Shown: positions 33,055 to 42,364 of the stretch, piece after piece | Layout: every line of letters starts with the position of its first letter | How positions within the stretch are numbered: position 1 is the stretch's first letter | Assembly: GCF_016765585.1 (NCBI RefSeq) | Contig: NZ_JAESWC010000002.1 | Span: forward strand, 62,001-126,000 | Length of the DNA: 64,000 nt | Reading direction: 5' to 3' | Source of the DNA: Clostridium rhizosphaerae | GTDB lineage: Bacteria; Bacillota; Clostridia; Clostridiales; Clostridiaceae | Notes under the pieces: model-generated | The model's database searches: none | The model's input: the letters and a program-made list of their open reading frames with translations, nothing else | What the model was told of the DNA's origin: nothing | Translations under genes and position numbers: made by a program

Positions 33055-34247
33055 ATATATTCTTTTCTGGATTTTTTTGGCGAAAGTTTTGTTGTAAGTA
33101 AAAGAGCTAAAATAATAAAGCACATTATCATTGTAACAACACCGCTCCATCCAAATGAGGACCAGAAAGTTCCGCCTGCAGTTCCGCCTATGCTTGAGCC
33201 CACATAGTAGAAAAAAAGATAAAGTGAAGAAGCCTGAGCTTTATCATGAGATGCAAGATGTCCAACCCAGCTGCTAGCAATAGAGTGTCCTCCGAAAAAT
33301 CCAAAGGTCAAAAGAGCTATACCTACTATCTTTATGACTAGGCTGGTACTTAAGGTTACTGCTGCACCTGCAAACATTACAATAAGTGCACTTAAAAGAA
33401 GCTTATGCTTACTATGCTTGTCTGCCATTTGTCCCATCCATGTAGAACTGAAAGTCCCCATGAGATATAGAATGAAAATAAAACCTACTATAGAGGGACT
33501 TAATGAATAAGGTGGAGCTATTAATTGGAAGCCTATATAATTATACAAAGAAACAAGACTTCCCAAAAGTAAAAAGCCTATGCCATAAAGACAGAGTAAA
33601 CTTGGATTCTTTAAATGATTTAGCATTGATTTTAATAATTTTCTTGTGTCAAGAACGCGAGGATTAAAATGCTTTGATTTTGGCAGCTCTACTACAAACA
33701 ATATGCTGGCAATAAGACTCAACACACCTACACCGCAGAGAGCAGCACGCCAATTAAAAAGGTCTGTAATAATTCCTATGGTAATACGTCCAAACATTCC
33801 TCCAAGGGAATTTCCACTAATAAACATTCCCATTGCCATGCCAAGACTTTTCTCCTCTATTTCTTCACCTAAATATGCCATTGCAATTGCAGATAATCCA
33901 GATAAAACAAAACCTTGAAGTATTCGAAGTGCTAAAAGAATATGAAAACTTGGGGCAAAGCCTGTAAGTATTGCAAGTATGGAGGCTGAAAACATAGAAA
34001 ATGTCATAATTACTTTTCTGCCCCAGGCTTCAGATAGAGAACCTACAATTAGAAGACTTACAGCAAGAGAAATAGTTGTTGTAGAAAGGGAAAGACTTGC
34101 AGATGCAGGAGAAATATGAAAATCTCTAGAAAGGTATGGAAGTAGCGGCTGCGTGCTATATAAAACAGCAAATGTGCTAAAACCGCCTGCAAATAGTGCT
34201 ATGTTGGCTTTTTTAAATTCCTTTGATCCTTTTTCAATATAACCCAT
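33051..34247 (-). CDS. MFS transporter, YnfM-like 12-helix type
   Basis: 398 residues, about 12 membrane segments. GSLSEAWGRKVIMTFSMFSA is the loop 2-3 motif and ILQGFVLSGLSAIAMAYLGEE a typical next helix; a second half repeats the plan (GQMADKHSKHKLLL). Resembles arabinose-efflux-type permeases of unknown substrate. RBS GAGGTGAC. Transcribed toward the other MFS gene. Confidence 0.85.
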   Translation of the reverse strand: MGYIEKGSKEFKKANIALFAGGFSTFAVLYSTQPLLPYLSRDFHISPASASLSLSTTTISLAVSLLIVGSLSEAWGRKVIMTFSMFSASILAILTGFAPSFHILLALRILQGFVLSGLSAIAMAYLGEEIEEKSLGMAMGMFISGNSLGGMFGRITIGIITDLFNWRAALCGVGVLSLIASILFVVELPKSKHFNPRVLDTRKLLKSMLNHLKNPSLLCLYGIGFLLLGSLVSLYNYIGFQLIAPPYSLSPSIVGFIFILYLMGTFSSTWMGQMADKHSKHKLLLSALIVMFAGAAVTLSTSLVIKIVGIALLTFGFFGGHSIASSWVGHLASHDKAQASSLYLFFYYVGSSIGGTAGGTFWSSFGWSGVVTMIMCFIILALLLTTKLSPKKSRKEYI

Positions 34248-34394
34248 AATTATGTCACCTCAAATTTATGAAATAAACTTTAATTTAGAAACAATTATTT
34301 TAAAATACAGTTTTATTATAGAACTTTAAAACTAATTATAAAAGTACTATAATGAAATTAAAGTTTAGATAATTCTGTTTAGGAGGTAAATCCA

Positions 34395-35294
34395 TTGAGA
34401 ATCGGAATTATAGGTTTAGGTGATATAGCTAAAAAAGCGTATTTGCCTGTTCTTTCGGAAAAAGAAGGAATAGAATTGGTGCTTTGTACAAGAAATAAAG
34501 ATACCTTAGAGAGATTTTCAAAAAAGTATAGAATTAATGATAAGGCTTCTACAGTAGAGGAGCTTATTAAAAAGGGTATAGATGCAGCTTTTGTGAGCAC
34601 TGCTACTGATGGTCATTATGAAACTGCAAAGAAGCTTCTAGAAAACGGAATAAATACATATATTGATAAACCTATCTCTATGAATTTTAATGAAACACAG
34701 GAAATTGTAAAACTTGCAAAGAAAAAAGGAATCATTGCTATGACAGGTTTTAACAGAAGATTTATACCTATGATTAAAGAGCTTAAGGATCATGGGAAGG
34801 CATCTATGATAATAATGCAGAAAAACAGATTTGCATTTCCTGACTATGTAAGAAGGTTTGTTGTAGAAGACTTTATTCATGTGGTTGATACGTTGAGATT
34901 TTTAATGGACACTAATGTGAAAGATGTTAAAGTAGAATACATTAAAAATGGTGATATGCTTGATAGTTTAGTAATACAACTTATAGGAGAAGGCTGCATA
35001 GCAATCGGGATTATGAACAGAAACGGCGGAGTTACAGAAGAAATTATTGAATATACCACTGGGCACCATAAATATGTAGTAAACGGTCTTGTTGAGACAA
35101 CTCACTATCACAACAAAGAATTATGTATATCAAAGTTTGGGGATTGGGAACCAACGCTTTATAAACGTGGGTTTTATCAAATAATTGATCATTTTATAGA
35201 CTGTGTAAAGAATAACAAGACTCCAAATCCATCTATTGAAGATTCTCTTATTACACATGAAATTTGTGAGAGAATAGTTAAGTGTATAGATTGA
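34395..35294 (+). CDS. Gfo/Idh/MocA-family oxidoreductase
   Basis: NAD(P)-dependent sugar-type dehydrogenase of 299 residues. Rossmann motif MRIGIIGLGDIAKKAYLPVL at the start, EKPISMN-type loop seen as IDKPISMNFNE near residue 93 with the catalytic-region Lys, and MTGFNRRFIP. TTG start at 34395 with a perfect AGGAGGT upstream. Substrate unknown. Stands alone and is followed by a terminator. Confidence 0.88.
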   Translation: MRIGIIGLGDIAKKAYLPVLSEKEGIELVLCTRNKDTLERFSKKYRINDKASTVEELIKKGIDAAFVSTATDGHYETAKKLLENGINTYIDKPISMNFNETQEIVKLAKKKGIIAMTGFNRRFIPMIKELKDHGKASMIIMQKNRFAFPDYVRRFVVEDFIHVVDTLRFLMDTNVKDVKVEYIKNGDMLDSLVIQLIGEGCIAIGIMNRNGGVTEEIIEYTTGHHKYVVNGLVETTHYHNKELCISKFGDWEPTLYKRGFYQIIDHFIDCVKNNKTPNPSIEDSLITHEICERIVKCID

Positions 35295-35695
35295 AAAATT
35301 TTAAATATAAGAAGATAAAAATAGGATAAGTGTTATTAGGATTGAGCAGGTAAAACCTGCTTTTTTACTAGCATATTGGTATTGCATTATGAATGCTGGT
35401 AGATGTAAGTTGTAGGTTAATAAAACGAGTGATAAAAAATAAAATCGCTATATAAAACGAAATTGTATTAAAAATTGTTATTAATTAATAAGTACTACTT
35501 TATTTTTTTAGTATATAATGGTAATATAAATTAAAAAGATATGATTTTTCATTAACTAGAAAGTAATAGGTAATTCTTGCATAATATAAATGTGTAAAAG
35601 CATAATAAAACTAGAGAATATGTAATATAAAAACAGCATAATATAATTGCCTGTACTAGAATATAGAAATCTATATATTGAAAGGAGTTACATAA
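35295..35695. other. 401-bp AT-rich intergenic region before gnd
   Basis: Holds the terminator of the oxidoreductase gene (35346-35366), then about 320 bases that are almost all A/T. A TATAAT box lies at 35514-35519, but no convincing -35 is seen. I see no gene, riboswitch or repeat. Confidence 0.5.
35346..35366 (+). terminator. Terminator after the Gfo/Idh gene
   Basis: Stem GCAGG / CCTGC, loop TAAAA, then six Ts. Confidence 0.85.
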
Positions 35696-37102
35696 ATGAA
35701 TAAACAACAAATAGGTGTAATAGGGCTTGCCGTAATGGGGAAAAATCTTGCATTAAATATAGAAAGTAAAGGTTTCTCTGTATCAGTTTTTAATCGGTCT
35801 AGAGAAAAAACAGATGAACTTTTAAAGGAAGCACAAGGTAAAAATCTTATAGGAACTTATTCAATTGAAGATTTTGTAGATTCTTTAGAAGTTCCAAGAA
35901 AAATTCTTATAATGGTAAAGGCAGGAAAGCCTGTTGATGATACTATAGAGCAGCTTAAACCATACCTTAGTAAAGGCGATATTTTAATTGACGGAGGAAA
36001 TTCCTTTTTTGTAGACACTATAAGAAGAAACAGAGATCTTGAAAGAGAAGGCTACAGGTTTATTGGAACAGGTGTTTCAGGAGGAGAAGAAGGAGCCTTA
36101 CATGGTCCATCTATAATGCCTGGAGGACAGGAAGATGCTTATAAACTTGTAGAGCCAATGCTTACTGCTATTTCTGCAAAGGTAGATGGAGAGCCTTGCT
36201 GCACATACATTGGTACGGATGGAGCAGGCCATTATGTTAAGATGGTTCATAATGGTATTGAATACGGAGATATGCAGCTTATAAGTGAAGCTTATTTTCT
36301 TTTGAAAAATATACTTGGCCTTTCCGAAAAGGAGCTTCATGAAGTATTTTCAGAGTGGAATAAAGGGGAACTAGATAGTTTTCTTATAGATATTACTCAA
36401 GATATATTTACTAAGTATGATGAAGAAACAGGCAAGCCCATGGTTGATGTTATAATTGATACTGCTGGTCAGAAGGGAACAGGAAAATGGACCAGTCAAA
36501 GTGCACTAGACCTAGGAGTATCAATTCCAACTATTACTGAAGCTGTATTCGCGCGATGCATTTCTGCTATTAAGAGCGAGAGAGTAGCAGCGAGTAAAAT
36601 ATTAAGAGGACCATCGAATTTTTCCTATGATAAAGACAAAAAGGAGTTTATAGAAGCTGTAAGAAAAGCTTTGTATGCTAGTAAAATATGCTCTTATGCT
36701 CAAGGCTTTGCACTTATGAAGGCAGCTGCAGATGAATATTGCTGGAATTTAAACTATGGCGAAATTGCTATGATATTTAGGGGCGGATGTATTATAAGAG
36801 CACAGTTTCTTCATAGAATAAAGGAAGCTTACGATAATAATAAGGACATTGCAAATTTAATGCTTGATCCATATTTTAAAAACATACTGGAAAGCTACCA
36901 GGACGCCTTTAGAGAAGTTATATGCATTGGGGTAAAATGTGGTATACCAACACCAGCATTCTCAAGTGCATTAGCTTATTTTGACAGTTACAGAAGTGAA
37001 TTTCTTCCTGCTAACCTGCTTCAAGCTCAAAGAGATTACTTTGGTGCACATACATTTGAAAGAATTGATAAAGAAGGTATATTCCATTATAAATGGTTTT
37101 AA
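35696..37102 (+). CDS. gnd: 6-phosphogluconate dehydrogenase, decarboxylating
   Basis: Oxidative pentose-phosphate step giving ribulose-5-phosphate, CO2 and NADPH. N-terminal [17 protein letters not shown] nucleotide motif with NRSREKT (the NR pair favours NADP). Substrate motifs: [37 protein letters not shown] with catalytic Lys, and [12 protein letters not shown]. 468 residues, full length. RBS AAGGAG. Confidence 0.97.
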   Translation: MNKQQIGVIGLAVMGKNLALNIESKGFSVSVFNRSREKTDELLKEAQGKNLIGTYSIEDFVDSLEVPRKILIMVKAGKPVDDTIEQLKPYLSKGDILIDGGNSFFVDTIRRNRDLEREGYRFIGTGVSGGEEGALHGPSIMPGGQEDAYKLVEPMLTAISAKVDGEPCCTYIGTDGAGHYVKMVHNGIEYGDMQLISEAYFLLKNILGLSEKELHEVFSEWNKGELDSFLIDITQDIFTKYDEETGKPMVDVIIDTAGQKGTGKWTSQSALDLGVSIPTITEAVFARCISAIKSERVAASKILRGPSNFSYDKDKKEFIEAVRKALYASKICSYAQGFALMKAAADEYCWNLNYGEIAMIFRGGCIIRAQFLHRIKEAYDNNKDIANLMLDPYFKNILESYQDAFREVICIGVKCGIPTPAFSSALAYFDSYRSEFLPANLLQAQRDYFGAHTFERIDKEGIFHYKWF

Positions 37103-37133
37103 GAATATTAATAATTAATCAATGCAAAATTAG

Positions 37134-37175
37134 AGAGTCTAGGATAAATTTAATTTAATCCAGACTCTTTTTTTA
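37134..37175 (+). terminator. Terminator after gnd
   Basis: AGAGTCT(A)GGAT pairs with ATCCAGACTCT with one bulged A, then seven Ts. Confidence 0.75.
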
Positions 37176-37180
37176 TATTT

Positions 37181-37387
37181 CTATTTATCTATTAATTTTC
37201 TTTCAAATTCTTCCACCATCTTTTTGGTCATTAACCCACCTACGGGACCACCGATATATCCGTTTAATTTTGAACTTACATTACCCTTATATCCATCATT
37301 GTATTTAAGTCCAATTTCATTTGCATATTCTGTTTTTATTTTGTCTAATGCATTTTTAGCTTCTGGAACTAACGGTCTTCTACTCAT
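37181..37387 (-). CDS. Small acid-soluble spore protein, alpha/beta type
   Basis: DNA-binding spore protein that protects forespore DNA and supplies amino acids at germination. 68 residues. EYANEIGLK near residue 20 contains the GPR protease cleavage site, and NGYIGGPVGGLMTKKMVEEFE is the conserved second DNA-binding half (KLNGYIGG). RBS GGAGGTG. It shows the organism forms endospores. Confidence 0.95.
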   Translation of the reverse strand: MSRRPLVPEAKNALDKIKTEYANEIGLKYNDGYKGNVSSKLNGYIGGPVGGLMTKKMVEEFERKLIDK

Positions 37388-37409
37388 AAAAACACCTCCA
37401 TGTCTTTAT

Positions 37410-37438
37410 TAGTTTGAATTATAAATCTAAATATATAC
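37410..37438 (-). promoter_or_regulatory. Sigma-G-type promoter of the SASP gene
   Basis: Minus strand: GTATA (37438-37434), 17 bases, then CAAACTA (37416-37410). The -35 fits GNATR and the -10 differs by one base from CATNHTA. Its place in front of a SASP gene, a known sigma-G target class, supports the reading. Confidence 0.55.
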
Positions 37439-37520
37439 TGGCAAATTAAACTATAAAAAACTCTTTTCCATTTAATAATGTAATTTTTAATAAATAATGA
37501 AATGTATTTTGAGATATTAT

Positions 37521-37615
37521 GTAAACAATAATTCAAGGTATGTATACAACAAATTATAAGTATACTGGAGTAAACATAATAAATATGGTAAACAAAAAAA
37601 TAAGAATGTATACAA
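37521..37615. promoter_or_regulatory. Array of TGTAWACA boxes upstream of the coiled-coil gene
   Basis: TGTAAACA (37521), TGTATACA (37542), GTATAC (37561), GTAAACA (37571), GTAAACA (37589) and TGTATACA (37608) repeat at intervals of about 10 or 20 bases. The last box sits 16 bases before a TATAAT (37632-37637), i.e. on the -35 position, so the array could be an autoregulatory operator. Confidence 0.5.
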
Positions 37616-37674
37616 ATTAAAAAATAAGTTGTATAATAATATTTGAGTTGATATATAGTCTGGAGGTAACAACA

Positions 37675-38574
37675 ATGGATGAATTTAATAACGAAACTCA
37701 AGACAATAAGAAAGATTCGCCTCTTAGTGTAAGAGTGGAACAGTATTATAAGGAGCTATTTCTAGAGTTGAGTGAGAAACCTGGATATAATAGAAAAAGA
37801 CTTCTTGAAAATATGATAAGTACATATATAAGTAAAGAAAGAGAAGATAACAGGCAGAGCAATTTGAATCTAGAGCATGAAATAAGTTTGATTTCAAGTA
37901 GTCTTAATGATATTTTGGGAGTATTTAAAACTATTTCAACTAAGGCTCAGGACACTATTGGATCTGATAGAAGCTTCTATGAACAGCAAATTGAAAATTA
38001 TAAAAAGGAAATTGAGAGTTATAAAATGAAATTTGAAAGCGAAGAAGTTCAAATAAAAGAACTTAAGCTTCAAAATAATGAACTTGAACTTGTTATTAAT
38101 AAACTAAATGAGGAAAATAAGAAATTAGAAGACAAAAATAAATATCTTCAACAAGATGCGGATAAAGCAAAAGATGCCCACGCAGCAGTGCTTAAAGATG
38201 TATATAGTTTAAGAGGCTTGGAGGTTGAAAATTTAAGGCGAACAGCTGAAAATAAAGAACTTTCCGCGCAGATAGAAGCTATTAAAGCAATTGTTAATGA
38301 TAAGGAAAAAGAGATAGAAAAGCTTAAATACAATTACAATGCACTGGAAGATAAGAGTGATAAAAAGAGCGAACTGCTTGAAATGCAAATAGAAGAAATG
38401 GCTAAACAAATTGACAGAATGAGAAAAGATAAAGAAGCTGATATAAAAGAACTTGAAGAACTTTTAAGAAAAGAGTTTCAAGTTAGAAAAGAAACTGAAA
38501 TTTTGGAGCTTAAGTCAGAATATAATAAGCTTCAGCTTCGGTATATAAAAGATATGGAGCGTATAAAGAAGTAG
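37675..38574 (+). CDS. Coiled-coil protein with possible N-terminal DNA-binding region
   Basis: 299 residues from ATG 37675, which has TGGAGGT upstream. Residues about 15-60 (LSVRVEQYYKELFLELSEK then RKRLLENMISTYI) have the strand-helix-helix pattern of ribbon-helix-helix proteins. Residues about 100-299 are an almost uninterrupted Lys/Glu coiled coil. The plan resembles plasmid KfrA-type proteins, but I cannot confirm homology. A repeated operator-like array precedes it and a tyrosine recombinase gene follows. Confidence 0.5.
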   Translation: MDEFNNETQDNKKDSPLSVRVEQYYKELFLELSEKPGYNRKRLLENMISTYISKEREDNRQSNLNLEHEISLISSSLNDILGVFKTISTKAQDTIGSDRSFYEQQIENYKKEIESYKMKFESEEVQIKELKLQNNELELVINKLNEENKKLEDKNKYLQQDADKAKDAHAAVLKDVYSLRGLEVENLRRTAENKELSAQIEAIKAIVNDKEKEIEKLKYNYNALEDKSDKKSELLEMQIEEMAKQIDRMRKDKEADIKELEELLRKEFQVRKETEILELKSEYNKLQLRYIKDMERIKK

Positions 38575-38668
38575 CGCTGTGTTAAAATTTTTGAAAAAAG
38601 TTTTTTGCAGAAGTAGAAATATTAGTTTTGCATAAAACTTTTTAGTTTATTTAGAAAGTTTTCGATAT

Positions 38669-38702
38669 AACTCGATACATAATTTAAGTTATGTATCGAG
38701 TT
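38669..38702. promoter_or_regulatory. dif-like 14-6-14 palindrome upstream of a tyrosine recombinase gene
   Basis: AACTCGATACATAA, six bases TTTAAG, then TTATGTATCGAGTT: perfect 14-bp arms. Xer sites have two 11-bp arms around a 6-bp centre, and E. coli dif has CATAA-6-TTATG at the same place, which this site matches exactly. An extra TCGATA lies at 38662. A TGGTATAAT extended -10 begins at 38704, so the palindrome also covers the -35 region and could instead be an operator. Confidence 0.55.
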
Positions 38703-38749
38703 GTGGTATAATAGATTTTGAAGTGGATTTTTAAAAATAGGAGACAGAG

Positions 38750-39577
38750 ATGGATTACTTGAATTATTTTTGCGATTATTTAAAAAAGCGAGATTTATCC
38801 TTAAATACTATTAGCAGTTATAAAAGTGATGTTGGACAATTTCTAGAGTATATAGTTAAGCCAGTGTTAAGTATTGATAAAAATGATATACTTAGTTTCG
38901 TTGGACATCTTGAAGAAAAAGAAATTAATGTCACCTCTATTAATAGAAAATTTATAAGCATCAAAAATTTTCTGGATTTTCTTAATGAAGAGTATAATGC
39001 TGGTTTTACTTTTAAGTTAAAACAAATAAAAACTCAACATCAACAGTATCTTGATGATTTGCTTTTTAAGGAAGATTTTGATAAGCTTATTAATTGCGCA
39101 AGGAAAAATAAGGACATTAGAGCTGAGACTATATTTCAAACTTTATACTTAACTGGAATGAGGGTAAGCGAACTGCTTCAGCTTGGAGTAGGGGATGTAG
39201 GGAAAAATTATTTATCTATTAAAGGAAAAGGAAGCAAGTACAGAACTATCTTTGTGCCTCCAAAGCTTGTAGATATACTTGGAGAATATAAGCTTCAAAG
39301 AACAAATAATAGCGATAAACTGTTTACAGGACAAAGAGGTCCGATAAATAGACAAACTGTTCATAACATGATAAAAAAATATGCAAACATGGCAAATGTT
39401 AATATCGATTCAGCTCACGCTCATAATTTCAGGCATCTCTACTGTTTAAGCCTTATTGAAAAGGGGCTTAGCATTGATGTAGTTGCCGATCTTGCAGGGC
39501 ATAGCAATATAAATACTACAAGAATATATACAAGAAAAACAAAAGAACAGTTAATGACAGCTATAAACGAACTATAA
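38750..39577 (+). CDS. Tyrosine recombinase, XerC/XerD-like
   Basis: 275 residues, cutting and rejoining DNA through a tyrosine. The N-terminal SAM-like core-binding domain (about 1-100) includes LSLNTISSYKSDVGQFLEY. Catalytic residues: R138 (TGMRVSEL), a Lys in KGKGSKYRT, H225 and R228 (HNFRH), H251 (GHSNINTT) and Y260 (RIYTR). Length is slightly under XerC/XerD (about 295), and the N-terminus is short. Because a second, distinct recombinase is at 63 kb, I do not assign xerC or xerD. RBS AGGAGA. Confidence 0.85.
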   Translation: MDYLNYFCDYLKKRDLSLNTISSYKSDVGQFLEYIVKPVLSIDKNDILSFVGHLEEKEINVTSINRKFISIKNFLDFLNEEYNAGFTFKLKQIKTQHQQYLDDLLFKEDFDKLINCARKNKDIRAETIFQTLYLTGMRVSELLQLGVGDVGKNYLSIKGKGSKYRTIFVPPKLVDILGEYKLQRTNNSDKLFTGQRGPINRQTVHNMIKKYANMANVNIDSAHAHNFRHLYCLSLIEKGLSIDVVADLAGHSNINTTRIYTRKTKEQLMTAINEL

Positions 39578-39591
39578 AAAGGAGATAATGG

Positions 39592-40386
39592 ATGGGACAA
39601 AAGGCAGTATTTTTTGACGTAGATGGAACTTTAATTGATTGCGCTAACGGTATGGAGCGTGTTTTAGACTCTACTGAACAAGCAATTACGAAAATAAAGA
39701 AAAATGGACATTTAGCGGTATTAGCTACAGGAAGACCTAAATCTTTTTTAGATAAAGAAATTACAAAACTGAAATTTGACGCATATATAACTTCAAACGG
39801 AGCTTATATAGAGATGAATGGCAAAGCATTGTACAATAGAAAAATTGACATAAGCACATTAGGTCAGGTCATATCCATGTGCAGCTCTGAAGGGATTGAT
39901 TATATATTTGAAGGGCAGGATTTATCCTACGTTTCTGATTTTAATTCAAATAATATTAAAAATCTGCTCCAAGTATTTTCAATTAATCCAAATCACTTGA
40001 CGGATATTAATGATCCTAATGAGATATCAGCAAATAAAATGGTATTAATTTTTAATAATGACAGGCAAAAAAAATTAAGTACTAGTCTGTTAGAAGATAA
40101 ATTTAATTTCATGAATCATCCAGGACTTAGTTCCTATGATGTTTATTTTAAGGACTGTACTAAGGCTGATGGTATAAAAAAATTTGCGGACAACCTTAAT
40201 ATAAGCATAGATAATACAATTGCTTTTGGAGATGGAATTAATGATATCGAGATGCTGCAGACTGTTAAATATGGAATTGCTATGGGAAATGCTAACGAAA
40301 AGTTAAAAAAAGTTGCCTATTTCGTTACTAATGATGTTTTTTCCCATGGTATTTATAATGGTCTTGAAAGACTGCGGATAATATAA
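39592..40386 (+). CDS. HAD-family phosphatase, Cof type
   Basis: 264 residues. FFDVDGTLIDC at the start has the nucleophile and acid Asp; ATGRPKSF supplies the motif II threonine region; GDGINDIEML near residue 212 is motif III/IV. The large cap between them marks the Cof subgroup, mostly sugar-phosphate or flavin-phosphate phosphatases. Follows the recombinase by 14 bases with GGAGA, so may share its transcript. Confidence 0.9.
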   Translation: MGQKAVFFDVDGTLIDCANGMERVLDSTEQAITKIKKNGHLAVLATGRPKSFLDKEITKLKFDAYITSNGAYIEMNGKALYNRKIDISTLGQVISMCSSEGIDYIFEGQDLSYVSDFNSNNIKNLLQVFSINPNHLTDINDPNEISANKMVLIFNNDRQKKLSTSLLEDKFNFMNHPGLSSYDVYFKDCTKADGIKKFADNLNISIDNTIAFGDGINDIEMLQTVKYGIAMGNANEKLKKVAYFVTNDVFSHGIYNGLERLRII

Positions 40387-40412
40387 AATTAAATATTTGT
40401 AGTTCTAAATAT

Positions 40413-40438
40413 AAAGAGTCAGCTTTTGCTGACTCTTT
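40413..40438. terminator. Bidirectional terminator
   Basis: 11-bp stem AAAGAGTCAGC / GCTGACTCTTT around TTTT, between convergent genes. Confidence 0.9.
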
Positions 40439-40440
40439 AG

Positions 40441-41067
40441 TTATCTTATGAAATTAGTAACTGCTCTTTCTTCTTTTTCTGGAAGCGTGATCCCCGCTTC
40501 TTTACCGGCTTGTATGCATTTTAAAAGCCAAGCCATATTCCTGCCTAAGGTTCTCATTGTCTGCATTCCTTCTAAATCCTGCTTTACTTCTTCAGGTGTA
40601 TTGCCATGAACCATATTCCAATATTGAGAGGATACTACAGGCATATTTGAAATAGTAAAGTATTTGTTTAACTGATCAAAGGCAGCAGTAGAGCCACCGC
40701 GGCGGCAGCTAACAACTGCTGCTCCTGGCTTATATTGAAAGCAGTTTCCTGCATAGAAAAATCTGTCTAAGAAAGAGGTTATCTGCCCTGAGGCGGCAGC
40801 ATAGTGTACTGGTGAGCCAAAAATAAAACCATCAGCTTCTTTTGCTTTTTCTAAAGCTATATTTACTATATCGTCATTAAATATACATTTGCCATTATCA
40901 TCTTTAAAACATCCACCACAGGCCATGCATCCTCTGATAGGTTTACTTCCTACATGCAGAATTTCTGTTGTAATACCTTCTTTTATTAGTTCTTTTTCCA
41001 CTTCACATAAAGCGGTATAAGTACAGCCTTTAGCTTTTGGACTTCCGTTAATAAGTAATACCTTCAT
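40441..41067 (-). CDS. NAD(P)H-dependent FMN reductase / iron-sulfur flavoprotein-like
   Basis: 208 residues starting at ATG 41067, which has GGGTGA upstream; 14 more in-frame codons exist before it without a good ribosome site. Flavodoxin-like fold: MKVLLINGSPKAKGCTY for FMN phosphate, FGSPVHYAAASGQ for the flavin ring. GCMACGGCFKDDNGKC gives C-x2-C-x2-C-x7-C, the compact motif that holds a 4Fe-4S cluster in iron-sulfur flavoproteins of anaerobes. Electron-transfer partner unknown; the promoter is next to repeat copy 3. Confidence 0.82.
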   Translation of the reverse strand: MKVLLINGSPKAKGCTYTALCEVEKELIKEGITTEILHVGSKPIRGCMACGGCFKDDNGKCIFNDDIVNIALEKAKEADGFIFGSPVHYAAASGQITSFLDRFFYAGNCFQYKPGAAVVSCRRGGSTAAFDQLNKYFTISNMPVVSSQYWNMVHGNTPEEVKQDLEGMQTMRTLGRNMAWLLKCIQAGKEAGITLPEKEERAVTNFIR

Positions 41068-41158
41068 TATTATCACCCATCCCAATCTAAAATAATTTAT
41101 AACTTCCACTGTATATTATACAATAATCTATCTGAAAAATGTAGAATTTCACAACCTA

Positions 41159-41259
41159 TATATAATGCAATAAAGTTCTTACACTAATGCAGTCATAAAA
41201 TATCCAATCTTCAAGGACTTTAGGACATCATTAATGTGGTAGAACTTTTGCATTATATA
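41159..41259 (+). repeat. Palindromic ~102-bp dispersed repeat, copy 3
   Basis: 101 bp; differs from copy 2 (27721-27824) at roughly ten positions, in the same orientation. Ends TATATAATGC and GCATTATATA are inverted. It sits between the divergent flavoprotein and small-protein genes, on the upstream side of both. Confidence 0.9.
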
Positions 41260-41375
41260 TATTGGTAATTAGAAAGCTATGTGTGTTACAATATTAAAAT
41301 GTGTTTGCAATAATTTAATAAAAAATGTATCATAATAAAATGAAAAGTTTTATTTTTTGTAAGGGAGATATAAAT

Positions 41376-41609
41376 ATGAAAGCAGTTTATAAAAATCCAA
41401 AAGAATTAGCAACAAAATTAATTGATTTGGTAGATACCTATAGGGAAGAGTTAATTGACAAAGAAAAATTTGAAAAGTCAATAACAGCAATTATAGAAAA
41501 AAATACAATATATAAAAATGGATTTATGCCTGCAAGACTTATAAGTATTATAGGTGAAGATAGAAAAACTATCATTGATGAGGTAGAACAAAAGCTTAGA
41601 GATAAATAA
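41376..41609 (+). CDS. Small conserved-looking protein, 77 residues
   Basis: Start at ATG 41376, with AAGGGAG upstream; in-frame codons before it have no ribosome site. Sequence is helical with KLIDLVDTYREELIDKEKFE, then YKNGFMPARLISIIGEDRKT. It lies 11 bases before the pseudouridine synthase gene and is probably co-transcribed. I believe such proteins recur in clostridia (TIGR04540-like), but that recollection is unconfirmed and no function is known to me. Confidence 0.7.
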   Translation: MKAVYKNPKELATKLIDLVDTYREELIDKEKFEKSITAIIEKNTIYKNGFMPARLISIIGEDRKTIIDEVEQKLRDK

Positions 41610-41620
41610 AGGGTGATATA

Positions 41621-42331
41621 GTGGTAGAAAGATTACAAAAATATATAGCTTATTGCGGAGTTGCTTCAAGAAGAAAAAGTGAAGAGATAATTTTAGAAGG
41701 ACGAGTAAAAGTTAATGGTACAATTATTACTGAGCTTGGATATAAAATTGATTCTGCTATAGATAAGGTTTTTATAGATAATGAGCTAATAACTCCAGAA
41801 GAGAAAAAAGTTTATATTGCATTAAACAAGCCAGTAGGAGTTATATCTTCTGTTAAAGATGAAAAAGGAAGAAAAACAATTGTGGACTTGATAAATGTAG
41901 AGGAAAGAATTTATCCTATTGGAAGACTTGATTATGATACTTCAGGCTTGATACTTCTTACAAATGATGGAGAAGTATATAATAAGGTAATTCATCCTCG
42001 AAAATCTGTAAATAAAATATATATAGCAGAACTTAAAGGTGTTCCGGATAAAAATGATATTAAAAAATTCTGCAGTGGTGTAGATATTGGTGGTTATATT
42101 ACAGCCCCAGCAAAATTTAGATTATTAAAATCATCAGGAAGTACATGCTCTGCAGAAATAATTATTCACGAAGGCAAGAACAGGCAGATAAGAAAGATGT
42201 GCGATGCTATAAATCATCCTGTTATGAAGCTTAAAAGAGTTGCAGTAGGGGACATAAAGCTTGAAGGCTTAAAGCTTAGTGAGTGGAGATATTTAAAAGC
42301 AGAAGAAATAACTTATTTGAAAAATTTATAA
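41621..42331 (+). CDS. RNA pseudouridine synthase, RsuA/RluB family
   Basis: 236 residues; GTG start with GGGTGAT upstream. N-terminal S4 RNA-binding domain (LQKYIAYCGVASRRKSEEII) and the catalytic GRLDYDTSGLILLTNDGE with the nucleophile Asp near residue 107. EGKNRQIRKMCDAINHPV closes the family core. Converts uridine to pseudouridine in rRNA; RluB (23S) is the likely type, but the exact site cannot be read from sequence alone. Confidence 0.92.
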   Translation: MVERLQKYIAYCGVASRRKSEEIILEGRVKVNGTIITELGYKIDSAIDKVFIDNELITPEEKKVYIALNKPVGVISSVKDEKGRKTIVDLINVEERIYPIGRLDYDTSGLILLTNDGEVYNKVIHPRKSVNKIYIAELKGVPDKNDIKKFCSGVDIGGYITAPAKFRLLKSSGSTCSAEIIIHEGKNRQIRKMCDAINHPVMKLKRVAVGDIKLEGLKLSEWRYLKAEEITYLKNL

Positions 42332-42364
42332 ACTTTACCCACTTGTATTAAGAAGGCGATATAT

